From Panicum virgatum (Eukaryota; Streptophyta; Magnoliopsida; Poales; Poaceae): a stretch of 64,000 bases of DNA. The position numbers and the translations under genes are program-made. The notes beneath the pieces were generated by a model. That model saw only the letters and a program-made list of their open reading frames with translations, did not search any database and was not told the DNA's origin. Positions 45,181 through 56,037 of the stretch are shown piece after piece (the first letter of the stretch is position 1; the number at the start of each line of letters is the position of its first letter). The stretch lies in NCBI RefSeq assembly GCF_016808335.1, contig NC_053144.1, positions 17,716,403-17,780,402 of the forward strand, written 5' to 3'.

Positions 45181-48100
45181 ATGCACGACTTCTGCTTCAC
45201 GATCCCCTACGGGTTCGCCGTGCTGGCAGGCGGCGTGCTGGGCTACCTCCGCCGCGGCAGCACCGCGTCCCTGGCGGGGGGCGCCGGCGCCGGCGCGCTC
45301 CTCCTCCTCGCGGGGTTCGTCAGCCTCAAGGCCTTCGAGAAGCGGCGCAACTCCTACCTCGCCCTCGCGCTCGAGACCCGTACGCACCGCGCCCCCGCTT
45401 CACTCCCGGCCCCGCATTTTGGTTTGCTTATTACGTTTCTTGATTTGTGCGACCGTATCCTCGGAGTAGAGGGACCTACTTGATTCTTGTAATTGGGCGG
45501 CGGATCGCTAGCTTAATTGTCGTGGATGGGCAGCCATTGCGGGGTTTATGCGACGCCGAATCGTCATGATGTGCGGTTTCTTTGTTGAAATTGGCAACTA
45601 ATAAGCTAGCGATTTGATTTGTTCGGTAGGTGTAGTGATTTGATTTGTTCGAGTATAGTATTCTCTGGGTTTCCTCCTTGCTCGACACGTTTGGGAACCT
45701 CTTATGGGATCCAAATTTCAGAGTTCCTTAGGCTATCTCCAACCATTCCCCCCATCCAACTCCCCCCAAACGTAGTATTTACTATATTTTACTACCTTCC
45801 TCCGAAAGATTCCTCCCCCTATAACTCCTTCTCTCCAACCATTCCCCCCATATCTATTCCCTCTATATACTATCACTCATTAACTAACTATTTATTTATC
45901 GTTTTTGAATTTAAAAAAAATCATACAGTATTTATACTGTCATAATAATCATGTTACGGGGCTCAAACCAAGGTTATTAGCACGATAAAACGTTGAAACG
46001 AATGGAGGGTAGATTTTAATGAAACGATGGACGTTTTAACGTTTAAACGTCCGTTTTAACGTTTAAACGTCCGTTTCACATGAACGTTTTCTCGTGAAAA
46101 CGTCGTTTTCACGTCGTGAAAACGTCGTTTTAATAACAGGGGCTCAAACAGAATTAATATCGCGAAGAAACGGTGTGATTAGATATATAGGGGGAGTTGG
46201 AACTCACCTTATATATGGGGGGAGTTTCAACTCCCCCTGTATATAGGGGGAGCTTTGGGGGGAACCGTTGGAGGGAATTTCCCCCCAAAGCTCCCCCTAC
46301 ATACGGTGGGGGGCGGTTTACAGGGTGCCGTTGGAGCAAGCCTAAGCAGTCGGAAATGCTCGCGGATATCCCGTGTCGGTTGTGTCGAAAGTATGAGAAA
46401 TGCACACAACTGTCCTTTTGCTGACAGTTCAAACACCATGCGGTGCAGCGGTGGTCTCAGGGATCCCTGCAAATTTGTTTCCTTTTGCTGCTGTCTCAAT
46501 AGTACAGGTGTGGAAAGGGTCTACACAGTGGGTGATTGCACCTCCGCCGCCAATAGCTCCATAACCTTTCAGTGTGGTTTGTATTGCTCATCGTCAGAGC
46601 CTCTTGCTTGTTGCCTCATTCGGAACATGAGGACATTAGTTTGCTGCAACATCAGCTGTTTCTTCATAGCTAAAAGCTCCTTGGGCTCCAATCATAGCAA
46701 CACACTGGGTGTGTGCTCATGGCTGATAGGAGTGAGTTTGTTTAAAATGCTGCATTGAATTATACCAATAGGTTATGCCATGTCAATGCCAACTTAATGG
46801 TCATTTGGTTCCTCCTGATGCTTTATCTGGGTATATCAATTGCTTTTGGCATGATATCAGTTCTTTTAGTATATCAAATCATCCTCTGATTACTGACTGG
46901 TATATAGAGTAGAAAATCATCAATGCCGCGGACATACTATTTACTATCTTTTAACTCAAGGTTTGTAACGGCTTCTTAATGGCCAGTTTCGTGAGCATTC
47001 ACACAGTTTTGTTCCGATATGAGACATGAAGCGAAATATTCTTGCTTTTCGTGGTATGAACAGGGATAGATCCATACATGTACTCCTGTAGTTCTATTCA
47101 CAGTCCAACACCACGCAACCTGCATGTATAGGAATTAGAAGTGTGTGGAATTTACTAGCAGTTAAGTGGAATTTGCAGGAACACATAGGGCCTTCATGTT
47201 TGTCATGAGTACAGTTGCACTTGCAAGTTTTTGAAATTGGACCTTATCTGTCCCAAAAAAGTCCACAGCCGACAACATCTGCTTTGAAAAAAAAAATTAT
47301 TTCAGTTTTAAATAGTTTTGCCCACTCTGCATTTCTCAGATTTTCATTTCCATCTAAACTTTGACAGATCGATAACTTCAGTCCTAGAAGTACACCAACT
47401 ATCTGAAGAGAATAGTAACTATTGTCCCTCCTATGGCTGACTCTCCAGTCCAATTGTTTCAGCACACTAACAACACCTCACAACCTTTATATATCATCTT
47501 AAGTGACATATAACTGCACCCGCTACGTCGCCCTCTGTTACTTGAAATGTATTTGACTAAATGTCCGGCTAACACCCTTATAGTTTATATGTGTTACATT
47601 TGCAAGGATGTCAACAGATTCTGCTCACTGCCCCATTAATTTGTGTTAATTGTCTTTGGCCAAGCATTTTTATGAGCATTTTGATTTTGAGTCCCTAATT
47701 ATTCCTTTATAAAATTCTGTTGGACAATTCAGTTCTTCCTTTTTTTGCAATTTTGTGATTCATCCCAAGAAACTGCCAAAACAATTTCATGTTCTCTTGA
47801 GTCTACGAAAGTTTGCAGAATTACTTACTTATTGAAATAGGGGGAGGGGGGATCTAAAATCCTAGTCCAGGGCTGAATCCTCCGTAGCGAACAGTTATTG
47901 CATATGGAATCCTGTATAGGATCATCCACATCTTTAAAGTTTAATCTCAATTGAAGTCCCGAGGCCTCACAAGAGGGCCCATTATTAGATTATGCCCCCT
48001 GCTGTGTTGGATTCAATAATGCTTTAAAAGCATTGACTGCAACATGGCTACCTTAGCACCACATTTATGATTGCCTATCTTGCTAGTGTTCAAATGTTTT

Positions 48101-48874
48101 GGGCATATTTTGTATTTTAAAGATTGTCAGTTCTTGTTACCTAACATGGTAACTTTTGTTAGAAACCATAATTAGGATTCACTGAGGCATTGTGCTCTTA
48201 GACGAAATATCAATTGCTGAGTGCATAATGAACGAATGAGATACCTTTCAGCGCCTGCCTGCAAATTGCTTTGACGCTTATCGATTCTGTGCTAACTGCA
48301 ACTTTTTTTATGCCAAACAGTTTGTGCATTCGCCTTGACCTACGTTATGGGACAGAGATACCTAGAAACTTCGAAGATAATGCCAGCTGGTGTTGTTGCT
48401 GGTCTCAGGTAATGTCAGCCCTGACATTTTGGATGCAACAACAACAACAACGTAGCTTTTTTTCCCAAGCAAGTTGGGGTAGGCTAGAGATGAAACCCAA
48501 AACAAATAAAGGTCATGGTTCAGGCACATTGATAGCTAGTCTCCAAGCGCTCCTATCCAAAGCTATCTCTTTAGAGATATTCCAATCCTTAAGGTCTCTC
48601 TTAACCGACTCATCCCAAGTCAGTTTAGGTCTACCTCTACCCCTCTTTACATTATCGACCTGCTCAAGAACCCCACTACGCACCGGCGCCTCAGGAGGAC
48701 ATTTTGGATGCAACACTTGGGTTTTTTTACACACTGCCATTTGTTTTCCTCCTGCAAATAAAAAATAGCTTCACTGAGCTAACGTGATGTTTTCCTTGCA
48801 GCGCCGTGATGTCTGCATTCTATCTATTCAAGATTGCAACTGGCGGCAACCACATCCCACCAAAGAAAGAGTAA
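45181..48874 (+). CDS. TMEM14/FATTY ACID EXPORT-like membrane protein
   Basis: Three exons join in phase: 45181-45379, 48321-48408 and 48802-48874, giving 119 residues. The product begins MHDFCFTIPYGFAVLAGGVL and is almost wholly hydrophobic, with about four helices separated by short turns (LKAFEKRRNS, MGQRYLETSKIMPAG, KIATGGNHIPPKKE). This is the TMEM14 (UPF0136) family, and the length and sequence fit the short plant FAX5-7 group, which lacks a chloroplast transit peptide. The family is linked to fatty-acid movement across membranes. The short members are placed in the secretory pathway or ER, but direct function is less certain. Intron 1 (2.9 kb) holds a TIR element, and intron 2 holds a LINE tail. 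An AATAAA at 49026-49031 could serve polyadenylation. Confidence 0.92.
45731..46342. mobile_element. TIR element in FAX-type intron 1
   Basis: The left end GGCTATCTCCAACCATTCCC and the right end (reverse complement GGCTTGCTCCAACGGCACCC) are inverted copies. The flanks are TTA on the left and TAA on the right, which suggests a Tourist-like insertion with a diverged duplication. Inner arms contain repeated GGGGGAGTT and AACTCCCCC words that can fold back. A second element is nested inside. Confidence 0.65.
45969..46138. mobile_element. Nested 170-bp insertion with 11-bp direct flanks
   Basis: GGGGCTCAAAC lies on both sides (45958-45968 and 46139-46149). The insert starts CAAGGTTATTA and ends TAATAACA. 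Its core is a dense array of AAACGT and ACGTTT words (for example AACGTTTAAACGTCCGTTTT repeated). A duplication of 9-11 bp points to the Mutator superfamily, but the ends are short. Confidence 0.6.
48440..48697 (-). mobile_element. RTE-type LINE, truncated 3' tail, in FAX-type intron 2
   Basis: On the minus strand a frame reads KRGRGRPKLTWDESVKRDLK and continues to LDRSAWRLAINVPEP, the conserved C-terminal end of plant RTE-clade LINE reverse transcriptases. It is followed by a short 3' UTR and a tail of TTG units. A 17-bp target duplication, GACATTTTGGATGCAAC, flanks the insert at 48423-48439 and 48698-48714. The 5' part of the LINE is absent, as expected for truncated reverse transcription. 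Confidence 0.88.
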
Positions 48875-49517
48875 ACCAATGTTTAACTTGTAATATATGT
48901 TTGATTGAACTCAAAGATCACGACCGATTGTGTTGTCTAGTTGCACGGTAACTTGAGGGACTAGTGATGCTCTCCATTTGTAATTCTGTTAGATTGTACC
49001 ATGGATCTCTGAACTTTGTACAAGAAATAAAGATTAAAGATGTGATTCACAAAACGAACGTGGCGCGTGTGATTGATCATGGTGTCTGCTGCTTGTGGTG
49101 GGTGAAACCGTGGAAGCTGTTTGTGGGGGTCGGGGCTGTGACCCGAGTAATCTATCTTTCTCTGCCTTGCCCTTGTGGAGGCAGCAGAGAAAGAAGAACC
49201 CTTTTCAGATATCATATATCCAATTCTCCTGAGAAAGGCAGCACGCTAGGAGCTTCATGTTACAAGCACAAAGCGAGAGCAAGAGGCGGCGATGTGCAGC
49301 CGCGGAAGAAGCATCACCCTTGTTCATTCAGCCATGGAGAGGGCTGTAGTGATAACCTTGTTGAAGATGAAATTGCCCAGTCAACGAGAAGTGACAGGAT
49401 TGGGACATTATGCAGACACAGAATCACTCACAATCATAGTAAGAGCAATTCACACACAATTTACAACACACACGACCTGATCCTGAATGAGGATCACTGG
49501 CGCTAGCTGCTTAGTGA
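48875..49517. other. 3' UTR of the FAX-type gene and spacer
   Basis: The first 160 bases are probably 3' UTR. The remainder contains only short open frames without similarity to known proteins. It separates the FAX-type gene from the convergent transporter remnant. Confidence 0.4.
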
Positions 49518-50116
49518 CTAGCTCAGCCTGACCCCCATCGCCCATGCCCTGAGCATGAGCAGGCCGTGCGCGACCATGCCGCAGAGGAAGCCCAGCGCGG
49601 CGCTGGAGCCGACGAGCGACACGGCAGTGCAGAGCAGCATGACGAACGCCTCGGCCTTGGAGGCCATGTCTCTGGCAGCGACGGCGAGCTTGACGCCGGC
49701 GAAGAGCAGCAGCACGCCGAGGAGCCCCACGGGGAACTCCGCCAGCACGCGCAGCATGGAGCCGCCCAGAGCCAGCCCCAGCGTCAGCTTCAGCGCGCCC
49801 AGCGCCGCCACGCACCCGCCGCTCCGCCCGCCGAACTTGTACTGCCCCGCCAGCCCGCCGGCGCCGTGGCAGCACGGCATGGCGCCTAACCAGCACCCCA
49901 CCAGGTTCATGGCGCCCGTCGTCACCGACACCGACGTCGCCGACGCCGCCTTCTCCGGGAACAGGTCGCGCGTCAGCTTGCACACCGCCACCACCGAGTT
50001 GAGCACGGACAGCGGGATCTGCGGCACCGCGCCCTTGAGGAACCCCCGCTTCCACGCCTCCCGCGGGAAGAAATAGCGGCCGCCGCTTCCGGGTCAGGGT
50101 TCACGGTGGTCACCAT
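49518..50116 (-). pseudogene. MOT1-type molybdate transporter, internally deleted
   Basis: From about 50078 down to 49518 the minus strand encodes the C-terminal half of a plant MOT1 molybdate transporter. It includes AVPQIPLSVLNSVVAVCKL, SVTTGAMNLVGCWLGAMPCC, HGAGGLAGQYKFGGRSGG and GSSAALGFLCGMV, with about five hydrophobic segments. MOT1 proteins are near 450 residues and belong to the sulfate-transporter superfamily, and here only about 190 residues remain. An ATG at 50116, behind a TATA box, starts a frame (MVTTVNPDPEAAAA) that is out of register with the transporter frame. An in-frame TGA lies just upstream of the transporter part at about 50091-50093. The simplest reading is an internal deletion that removed the N-terminal half. 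A short transporter made from an internal start cannot be excluded. Confidence 0.75.
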
Positions 50117-50175
50117 GGCTCGACCTCGCCTCTGATCACCTGGTGATGAGACGAAATAGCGGCGACGCCGCAGGA

Positions 50176-50181
50176 TTTATA
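50176..50181 (-). promoter_or_regulatory. TATA box of the transporter remnant
   Basis: TATAAA on the minus strand lies about 60 bases upstream of the ATG at 50116, a normal arrangement for a plant core promoter with a short leader. Its survival suggests the deletion removed coding sequence only. Confidence 0.5.
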
Positions 50182-50792
50182 GGCGGCGGTTTGTTGAGCT
50201 CGTCTTGATCGATTATCGGCTTAACTTGCTCGCCTCACCAAGGTTCGCTTTCACGCACTCCCTCAGTTCATATTCATTTTCCTTTATGATACGCGGATCA
50301 ATTTTTTGTTTTCGATCTTTGAAGCGTAGACCATTTTTTTCACGATTTTTTTGTTTGCATCGTCGTGACTAGCTAGGAGTACAATGCACTGCGATCCTTC
50401 GTGTAGGATTTATATTTGCTTCATGTTTACACCAAAAGTCAAAGCCTGATGACATGGTTATCCGTCAGAATGTGTGCTCAGTTCGAATATACATTCACCC
50501 ACGTGGCCACGTCACTGAATATGATAAAAAAACCTGCCGTTTATATATTTTTCTTTTTCTTTCTGAAACAGTGGAGAAGAACTTGACGAGCATGAGAACA
50601 AAAAAGAAACGACGGATTGATTCGGTTGAACAAATAACCATGATGACTATACACGGAAGTGAGAAGAGGTGAAGGCACCTGGTTCATGTTCTGTTCTAAT
50701 TCTGTTCTGACATCACCATATGTTCCATTTTAGTGATCGGACCTGAGCCACCTGGGATTTGTTGTTGGCGTCAGTAGATAGGATTTTTCATA
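50182..50792. other. Upstream flank of the transporter remnant
   Basis: This AT-rich spacer has no supported gene. Short frames present here show no domain similarity. Confidence 0.35.
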
Positions 50793-51015
50793 CTCCCTCT
50801 GCTCCAAATTATAAATCATTTGACTTTTTTGACCTCAAATTTAACCACTCGTCTTATTTAAAAATTTGTATAAAATATCACTTTTTTTAGTTGTGGCTAA
50901 ATTCTTCAAATAATGACTTAAATTTGACTATATTTGCATAAAATTTTTGAATAAGACGAGTGGTCAAACTTGAGGTTTAAAAAATCAAACGACCTATAAT
51001 TTGGAACTGAGGGAA
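50793..51015. mobile_element. Stowaway MITE
   Basis: The element has TA on both sides, starts CTCCCTCTGCTCCAAATTAT and ends ATTTGGAACTGAGGGAA. Inner arms TTAACCACTCGTCTTATT and GAATAAGACGAGTGGTCAAA pair. Related copies lie at 826-1056 and 1359-1588. Confidence 0.8.
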
Positions 51016-52840
51016 TACGATCTTTTAAGGCAAACAGAGAAGATAGTATGCATCAAATAAACACATTCAACTAAGCTGCAAATTAACAAGGGCAAGACCA
51101 AAAAAAAGCTAATAATAACCACCCTAATGCACTAGCTCTTTCTTGGTGGTGTCTGGTGTGGAGTCTCTGAGTCGGATGCGTCCACCTAAAGAAAAATCTG
51201 AGACATGTACTACCATCAGTGAAAACTGAAGAATGTTTCTCTCGTTTTTTTTTCATTTTTGGTTCCAGGCATCGAGACGACAATTTATTACCCAAAAATA
51301 AAACTACTCCAAGTACAGAAGACAACAATGTTATCCTCCCAACGCAGCGCGTATACAATTTGATTGATGCTGTCAAGTTAACACACAACAGAAGACAGGA
51401 TGCTTATATATATATATAAAAAAAAACAGATCGAAGGCATGAATTTATCCAGTGTAGGTGTTCCCTTATCTCACCTCATCTCAGTTGACAGCATCCTTCA
51501 TGGAATATGCACTTTTATACTGCTAGAGTACAGGTCAACTTCATGACGTACTAGTATAGAAGAGAATTAATGCTAAGACAACTTTGCAAGGAACGGACGA
51601 TGGGCAAGTAGTTAGCATGCGCGCAGTGCCCCATGGGAACCCCTAAGAGGCAGGCATACAACGTCGTCCACGGAGCGATCTTCCTCCTTTTGTAGCAACG
51701 GCTACGGCAAGCTGTATTTTGATGAGAGAAATTCTCATAAATATAAGTAGTTTTATTTTATTTAGAAAAAAACAAGAAAAATTAATAAAATAAAGAAAAA
51801 AATTTAGAAGACTAAGCTTCAAATTTTTTCTTCGTTCTCGCTTCAATCTTGCACTGTAATCACGAGTTTAGAAGCTTGATATCCGAATGGTCTGTAGCTT
51901 ATCCTCTTCACATAAACCTTCCCTTGGCGCAAGGATAGGATGATATATCAACATCGCCTCTAAGGAGGAAATGGCACCAAATAGTGTCACCAATGCACCA
52001 GCGCTACGCCGGATAAAATATCCTCAAACGGTTTCTCATGTCACTCGATATTTACGGATCTGCAATTAGGTTAGCACATCGACAAACCTCCAACGAGAAA
52101 CGCCCTGTAACAAGCAGTACCGTTGCTGGGCGGCTTGACGCCGGCTGAGATTTCTCCTTGCGCTCACCAAGCAAAGATCCGCACGCCAGCGTAAAAAGTT
52201 GGCCATCGCCGAAGCTAATGCCCTGCTCGCTGCCGGTCCCAAGCCAGCAGTCTGCTTGAAGCCGTAGGCCGCCAGCTGAGCAACCTACCTCCCACCAGGC
52301 TAACTCCGCCGGCCGCACAGACGAAGCCGGAACAGGACCCTCCGGCGAAGCCGAAACTGGCCCCACTGGCCATGAATTCAGCGTCACCGCCACCGGGGTG
52401 GGGGCGCAATGACCCAAAGAGGCAGGCAAGGCGCCGCCGGTGCCGGTGCCGCCGCCGCCAAGCAGACCTATGATTACGAGATCTTCGGTAGCACCTCAAA
52501 TTTAAGTTGTACTGTGTAGTCTCAAAAAAAATATAATCATGCATTATTTTTGAAACTGTAGGGGATCCAGACAGGTTGATTGGATGTAAATTTAGCACTC
52601 CAGCAGCACCAATGCAAAGGCTCGACGACACATTCCATTCCATCGATTGGATTCGATGCCAAAACCGCAACAGATCGAGACTGATTACGAGCCGTCCGTC
52701 TGTTAATAAGCAGATGCAAATACTAGGAGGAGTATTGTGTCTTTTTCTGGGTGGAAATGAAATAAAGGAAGGGAAGGGACGAGACGGCAAGGGAATTCCA
52801 AATCTTCTGCTGGGCTGTGATCATGCTACATACAGCTAGC
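51016..52840. other. Gene-free stretch with one weak open frame
   Basis: A minus-strand frame at 52052-52429 (125 codons) and an overlapping one to 52790 lie in a GC-rich patch. Neither resembles a known domain. A captured gene fragment is possible, but chance is as likely. A TATATATATA run occurs near 51405-51418. Confidence 0.35.
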
Positions 52841-54356
52841 TGAAAGTGATCGGGTGCTCTAGCCTAAGAGGGGGAGGGGGTGAATTAGGCACTCTAAAAA
52901 TTTAGACCTATAGCTCCAACTAGTTTGCACAAAACTTAAACTAAAACATGCTATCTAGATGTGCAACTACGTTGTTCTAGTGTGAAAACCCTACCCCAAA
53001 AGAGTTTAGCAACCTATAGCCTTTCCTATCAAGAAATTATTCTATAAAAGTAAAGGCACACAAATTGCTAGAATGAAATGCGGAAGCTTAAAGATCAGGA
53101 TAGCAAACTCTTGACGCGGGTATTTATCCCGTGATTCGGTTAGCCACAAAGGCACACCTACATCCACGTTGTTGTAGCACTCACTAAGAGTATTGCTACT
53201 CGGCCACCAAGTCTCTTCCGTGAACACAATCACGGTCACCTTGGCCCCGGGTTCCACTAAGGAGCTTCTCCACAAAGGATGGGGTCTCCACGTCCCCCGC
53301 ACAAGGATGTCGTCGCCGCTCCACACCAAGTCGGAGGGTCGATGACGTTGCCGATGAGCTTCACGCTCCAAGGTGCCGGCGCACCAAGCTCTTGTTTTGG
53401 TTCACTAGAGAACCACAGCACAAAGACTCAAGGCCTTGCAATGACACTCACTAAGAGCTAATCTAGCACTCACACTTTACAAAGCTAGTGCTATAAGCTA
53501 AGGATATGATCTATGAGCTCTTGTATGGCTTGGAGATGTTCTTGAATGTGTATGAGGTGTCTTGGGACTCCAGCAATCTTCAAATGGCCGGGGTGAGGCG
53601 TATATATAGGCCACCAAGTCTTGTAGCCGTTGCTCCAACGGTCAGCTGAAAATCTGCGTATCACCGGAATAACCGATGCCTCTGGCAGGGGTAGCGTCGG
53701 TTCAACCGGTCACACATAACACGAAGTAGCCGTTGAACTTGTGACAGCTGACACAGTTGCCACCGGTTGAACCGATGCTTTGTACCGATGCATCACCGGT
53801 TCATCCGGTGCTTAAGGATCTTCTCCTGTGCGCTGGCGTCATTACACCGATGGTATGCACCGATGCCACACCGGTTCAACCGGTGCTGAAGACTTGTCTC
53901 TTGCGCGACTTGTATCGTCTCTGGAACATAGGACGCCCAATGCACCGATGCCTTTTTTTGACCCGTCGGTTCAACCGGTGCCTATAGGCTGACTTGGCTT
54001 CGACTCCCTTCTGCACCAAATTACCATGACGTCGGTTCTTCCGACTACCATCGGATGCTCCGATGCCCATGGCGTCGGTTCTTCCGGTGCTACTGACCGA
54101 AGAGGTTTCAGGGCGCTGCCCTGAGACCCGCGAGGGGCGGCTCCCCCTCGACCCCCGTCCGCTAACCGGGTAGCGGAACCCCCGTAGGGGCTGCCCTTCG
54201 GGCCTTGCTACGCCTATTTTGTCTTTCTGTTTGTCATCACTTGAATCTAAAAGCCTGAGAATGATCATCTTAACAATCATATTAGTCCAAGTGTTGTGTT
54301 GTCATTCGATCACCAAAATCACTCGAAATGGCATAAATAGTGCCATGTTCCTTACA
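52841..54356. mobile_element. Solo LTR (1.52 kb)
   Basis: It begins TGAAAGTGATCGGGTGC and ends CATGTTCCTTACA. CTAGC lies on both sides (52836-52840 and 54357-54361). TG..CA ends plus a 5-bp duplication mark an LTR retrotransposon insertion. No primer-binding site, gag or pol follows, so it is probably a solo LTR or a minimal element. The opening block GAGGGGGAGGGGGTGAATTA is familiar from a widespread grass repeat. The orientation is not established. Confidence 0.75.
53640..54095. repeat. Array of CCGGTTCAACCGG palindromic units
   Basis: About six to eight loosely spaced units related to CACCGGTTCAACCGGTGC, and variants with CGATGC or TTCTTCCGG, lie within the solo LTR. The spacing is irregular (30-60 bases), so this is an interspersed palindrome array rather than a strict tandem repeat. 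Confidence 0.7.
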
Positions 54357-55558
54357 CTAGCCCTACTGCCTATTGTCGCCGTCTCGAGAAAGTGATTGAA
54401 GTGGCAGCAGGAAGCTGCTGAAGAGTAGGGAATGGCATCTGCCGCCACGCATCTCAAGGCCCATGAAAATGAGTGATCAACACCACCACCAAGATGGAAG
54501 TCAAACACCATATGAGTGACATATTTTTTTAAGAAGATATATATGTGTATGCGCGTAACACACAGTTTTGTTCATGCCTTTTTTTTAAAAAAACAAGAAC
54601 TACCAGGAGAAGAGCTGCTAATTATATTAAAAAGAAGATTCACATTAAGAAGATGTTAGAAGAAGGAAGCAACTACTAAAGCTTCTCGGAAACAACTACT
54701 AAAGTTTCTCGGCCTTCCTCGTCGGTTTGGACCCATTTACTTAGCTGTGCCCATTGCTTTTTTTACTTCGTGGCAGTCAGGTTCCTCGAAGAAGAAAAGA
54801 ACGTAGCATGTGTTACATGGCCTATTATTGGGCTAACTGTAGGTCTAGTCTATAGTCTAACTAGTCTCCCATTCAAGTGTAGATCATCCACCACCACCAC
54901 CCCTCAATGTTAGATCAAAAGTCTTCATAGCAAACCTCTAGAGCCTAAAAACTTGACATTGTTGCTACATAATAATGTGAGAAATCTTGTGAATATACTC
55001 ATTTGAAATAAGTTTGCTTGAAAATTTGAGCTAATTTGATGTCTAAATCACTAAATGGAAAAACCTGCCTCTCTCTCTATATGCGAACAAACCCTCGTCG
55101 ATAGGAGGGTCTACTTGATTATTATTTTCAAGGCTGGCCCCGAAGTGTGATTGGCCTGAAAAATGTATCCCCATAAATAGTTTTTTGTAGTAGTGTGTTG
55201 ATGGGCTTTTGAAACACATGGTCCGTATACATCAAGGTTAAGCTACTGCTATACCAGGTTTAGACTTTGGAGGGGCTCTAATAAAGGGTCCTACAATAAT
55301 TATATTCTGAAGCATCAAAGTTCATGTGTTCAAACCACTAAACGCCTTGGTAAGGTCTGCAGTTCTTTTGTTTCTAGTGATCGTCTTCTCGGTGTGCATT
55401 GGTAGCTTGGTAGTAGACAACGACCTCGACAAGCTACGTCAACTACAGGTTGCAGGGTAATTTGCATACGACTAACAAGTCAAGAAAAGGCTGTCGGCTA
55501 GCAGCTTCCTTCAGGTAAATTGTATGATGATGCTACAGCAGGCTATTGCTGCCCTTAG
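54357..55558. other. Spacer, nothing recognised
   Basis: The first five bases are the right target duplication of the solo LTR. The rest is AT-rich without a supported gene. TTA at 55556-55558 is the left duplication of the next element. Confidence 0.35.
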
Positions 55559-55899
55559 GGGTTGTTTGGATCCAGGGACTAAACTTTAGTCCCTATCATA
55601 TCAAAAAAATTACTATTTTGAGATATTAAAAAAATTCTTATTACAGAAATAATTGCAGAATCCTGGGGCTAAACTGTGAGACGAATCTAACGAGATATAT
55701 TAATCCATAATTAGAAGATGGTTACTGTTGTATCACTGTAGCAAATTATGAATTAGTTAGGCTTATTAAATTCTTCTCGCGAATTGGCACTTATCCGTCA
55801 AAAAAATTTGTAAACATATTTTATTTAATACTCTTAAATAGTAAGATTCTCTTTGATGTGACAGGAACTAAACTTTAGCCCCTGAAAACAAACAGGATC
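55559..55899. mobile_element. Tourist-like MITE with TTA duplication
   Basis: It starts GGGGTTGTTTGGATCCAGGG and ends with an inverted copy (CCCCTGAAAACAAACAGGATC, written here as the plus strand minus its first base: CCCTGAAAACAAACAGGATC). TTA lies at 55556-55558 and 55900-55902. The inner arms contain AGTCCCTATCATATC and GATGTGACAGGAACT. The internal blocks resemble the element at 2274-2599. Confidence 0.8.
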
Positions 55900-56037
55900 T
55901 TATTCACCACACGTACCAACTAGCCTAATCTCTCTCACTTTGGTGACTAAATTTTTACTGTTTCATACTGATATGTAAGATTTCTAGCTTTTTTCCTAGC
56001 GTCGGCGTTGAGACATCATTTTCTTTTGGAAAAAGTC

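Noticed and set aside
48271..48768. Plus-strand frame of 165 codons
   Set aside because: It covers exon 2 of the FAX-type gene in the wrong frame and then the antisense of a LINE tail.
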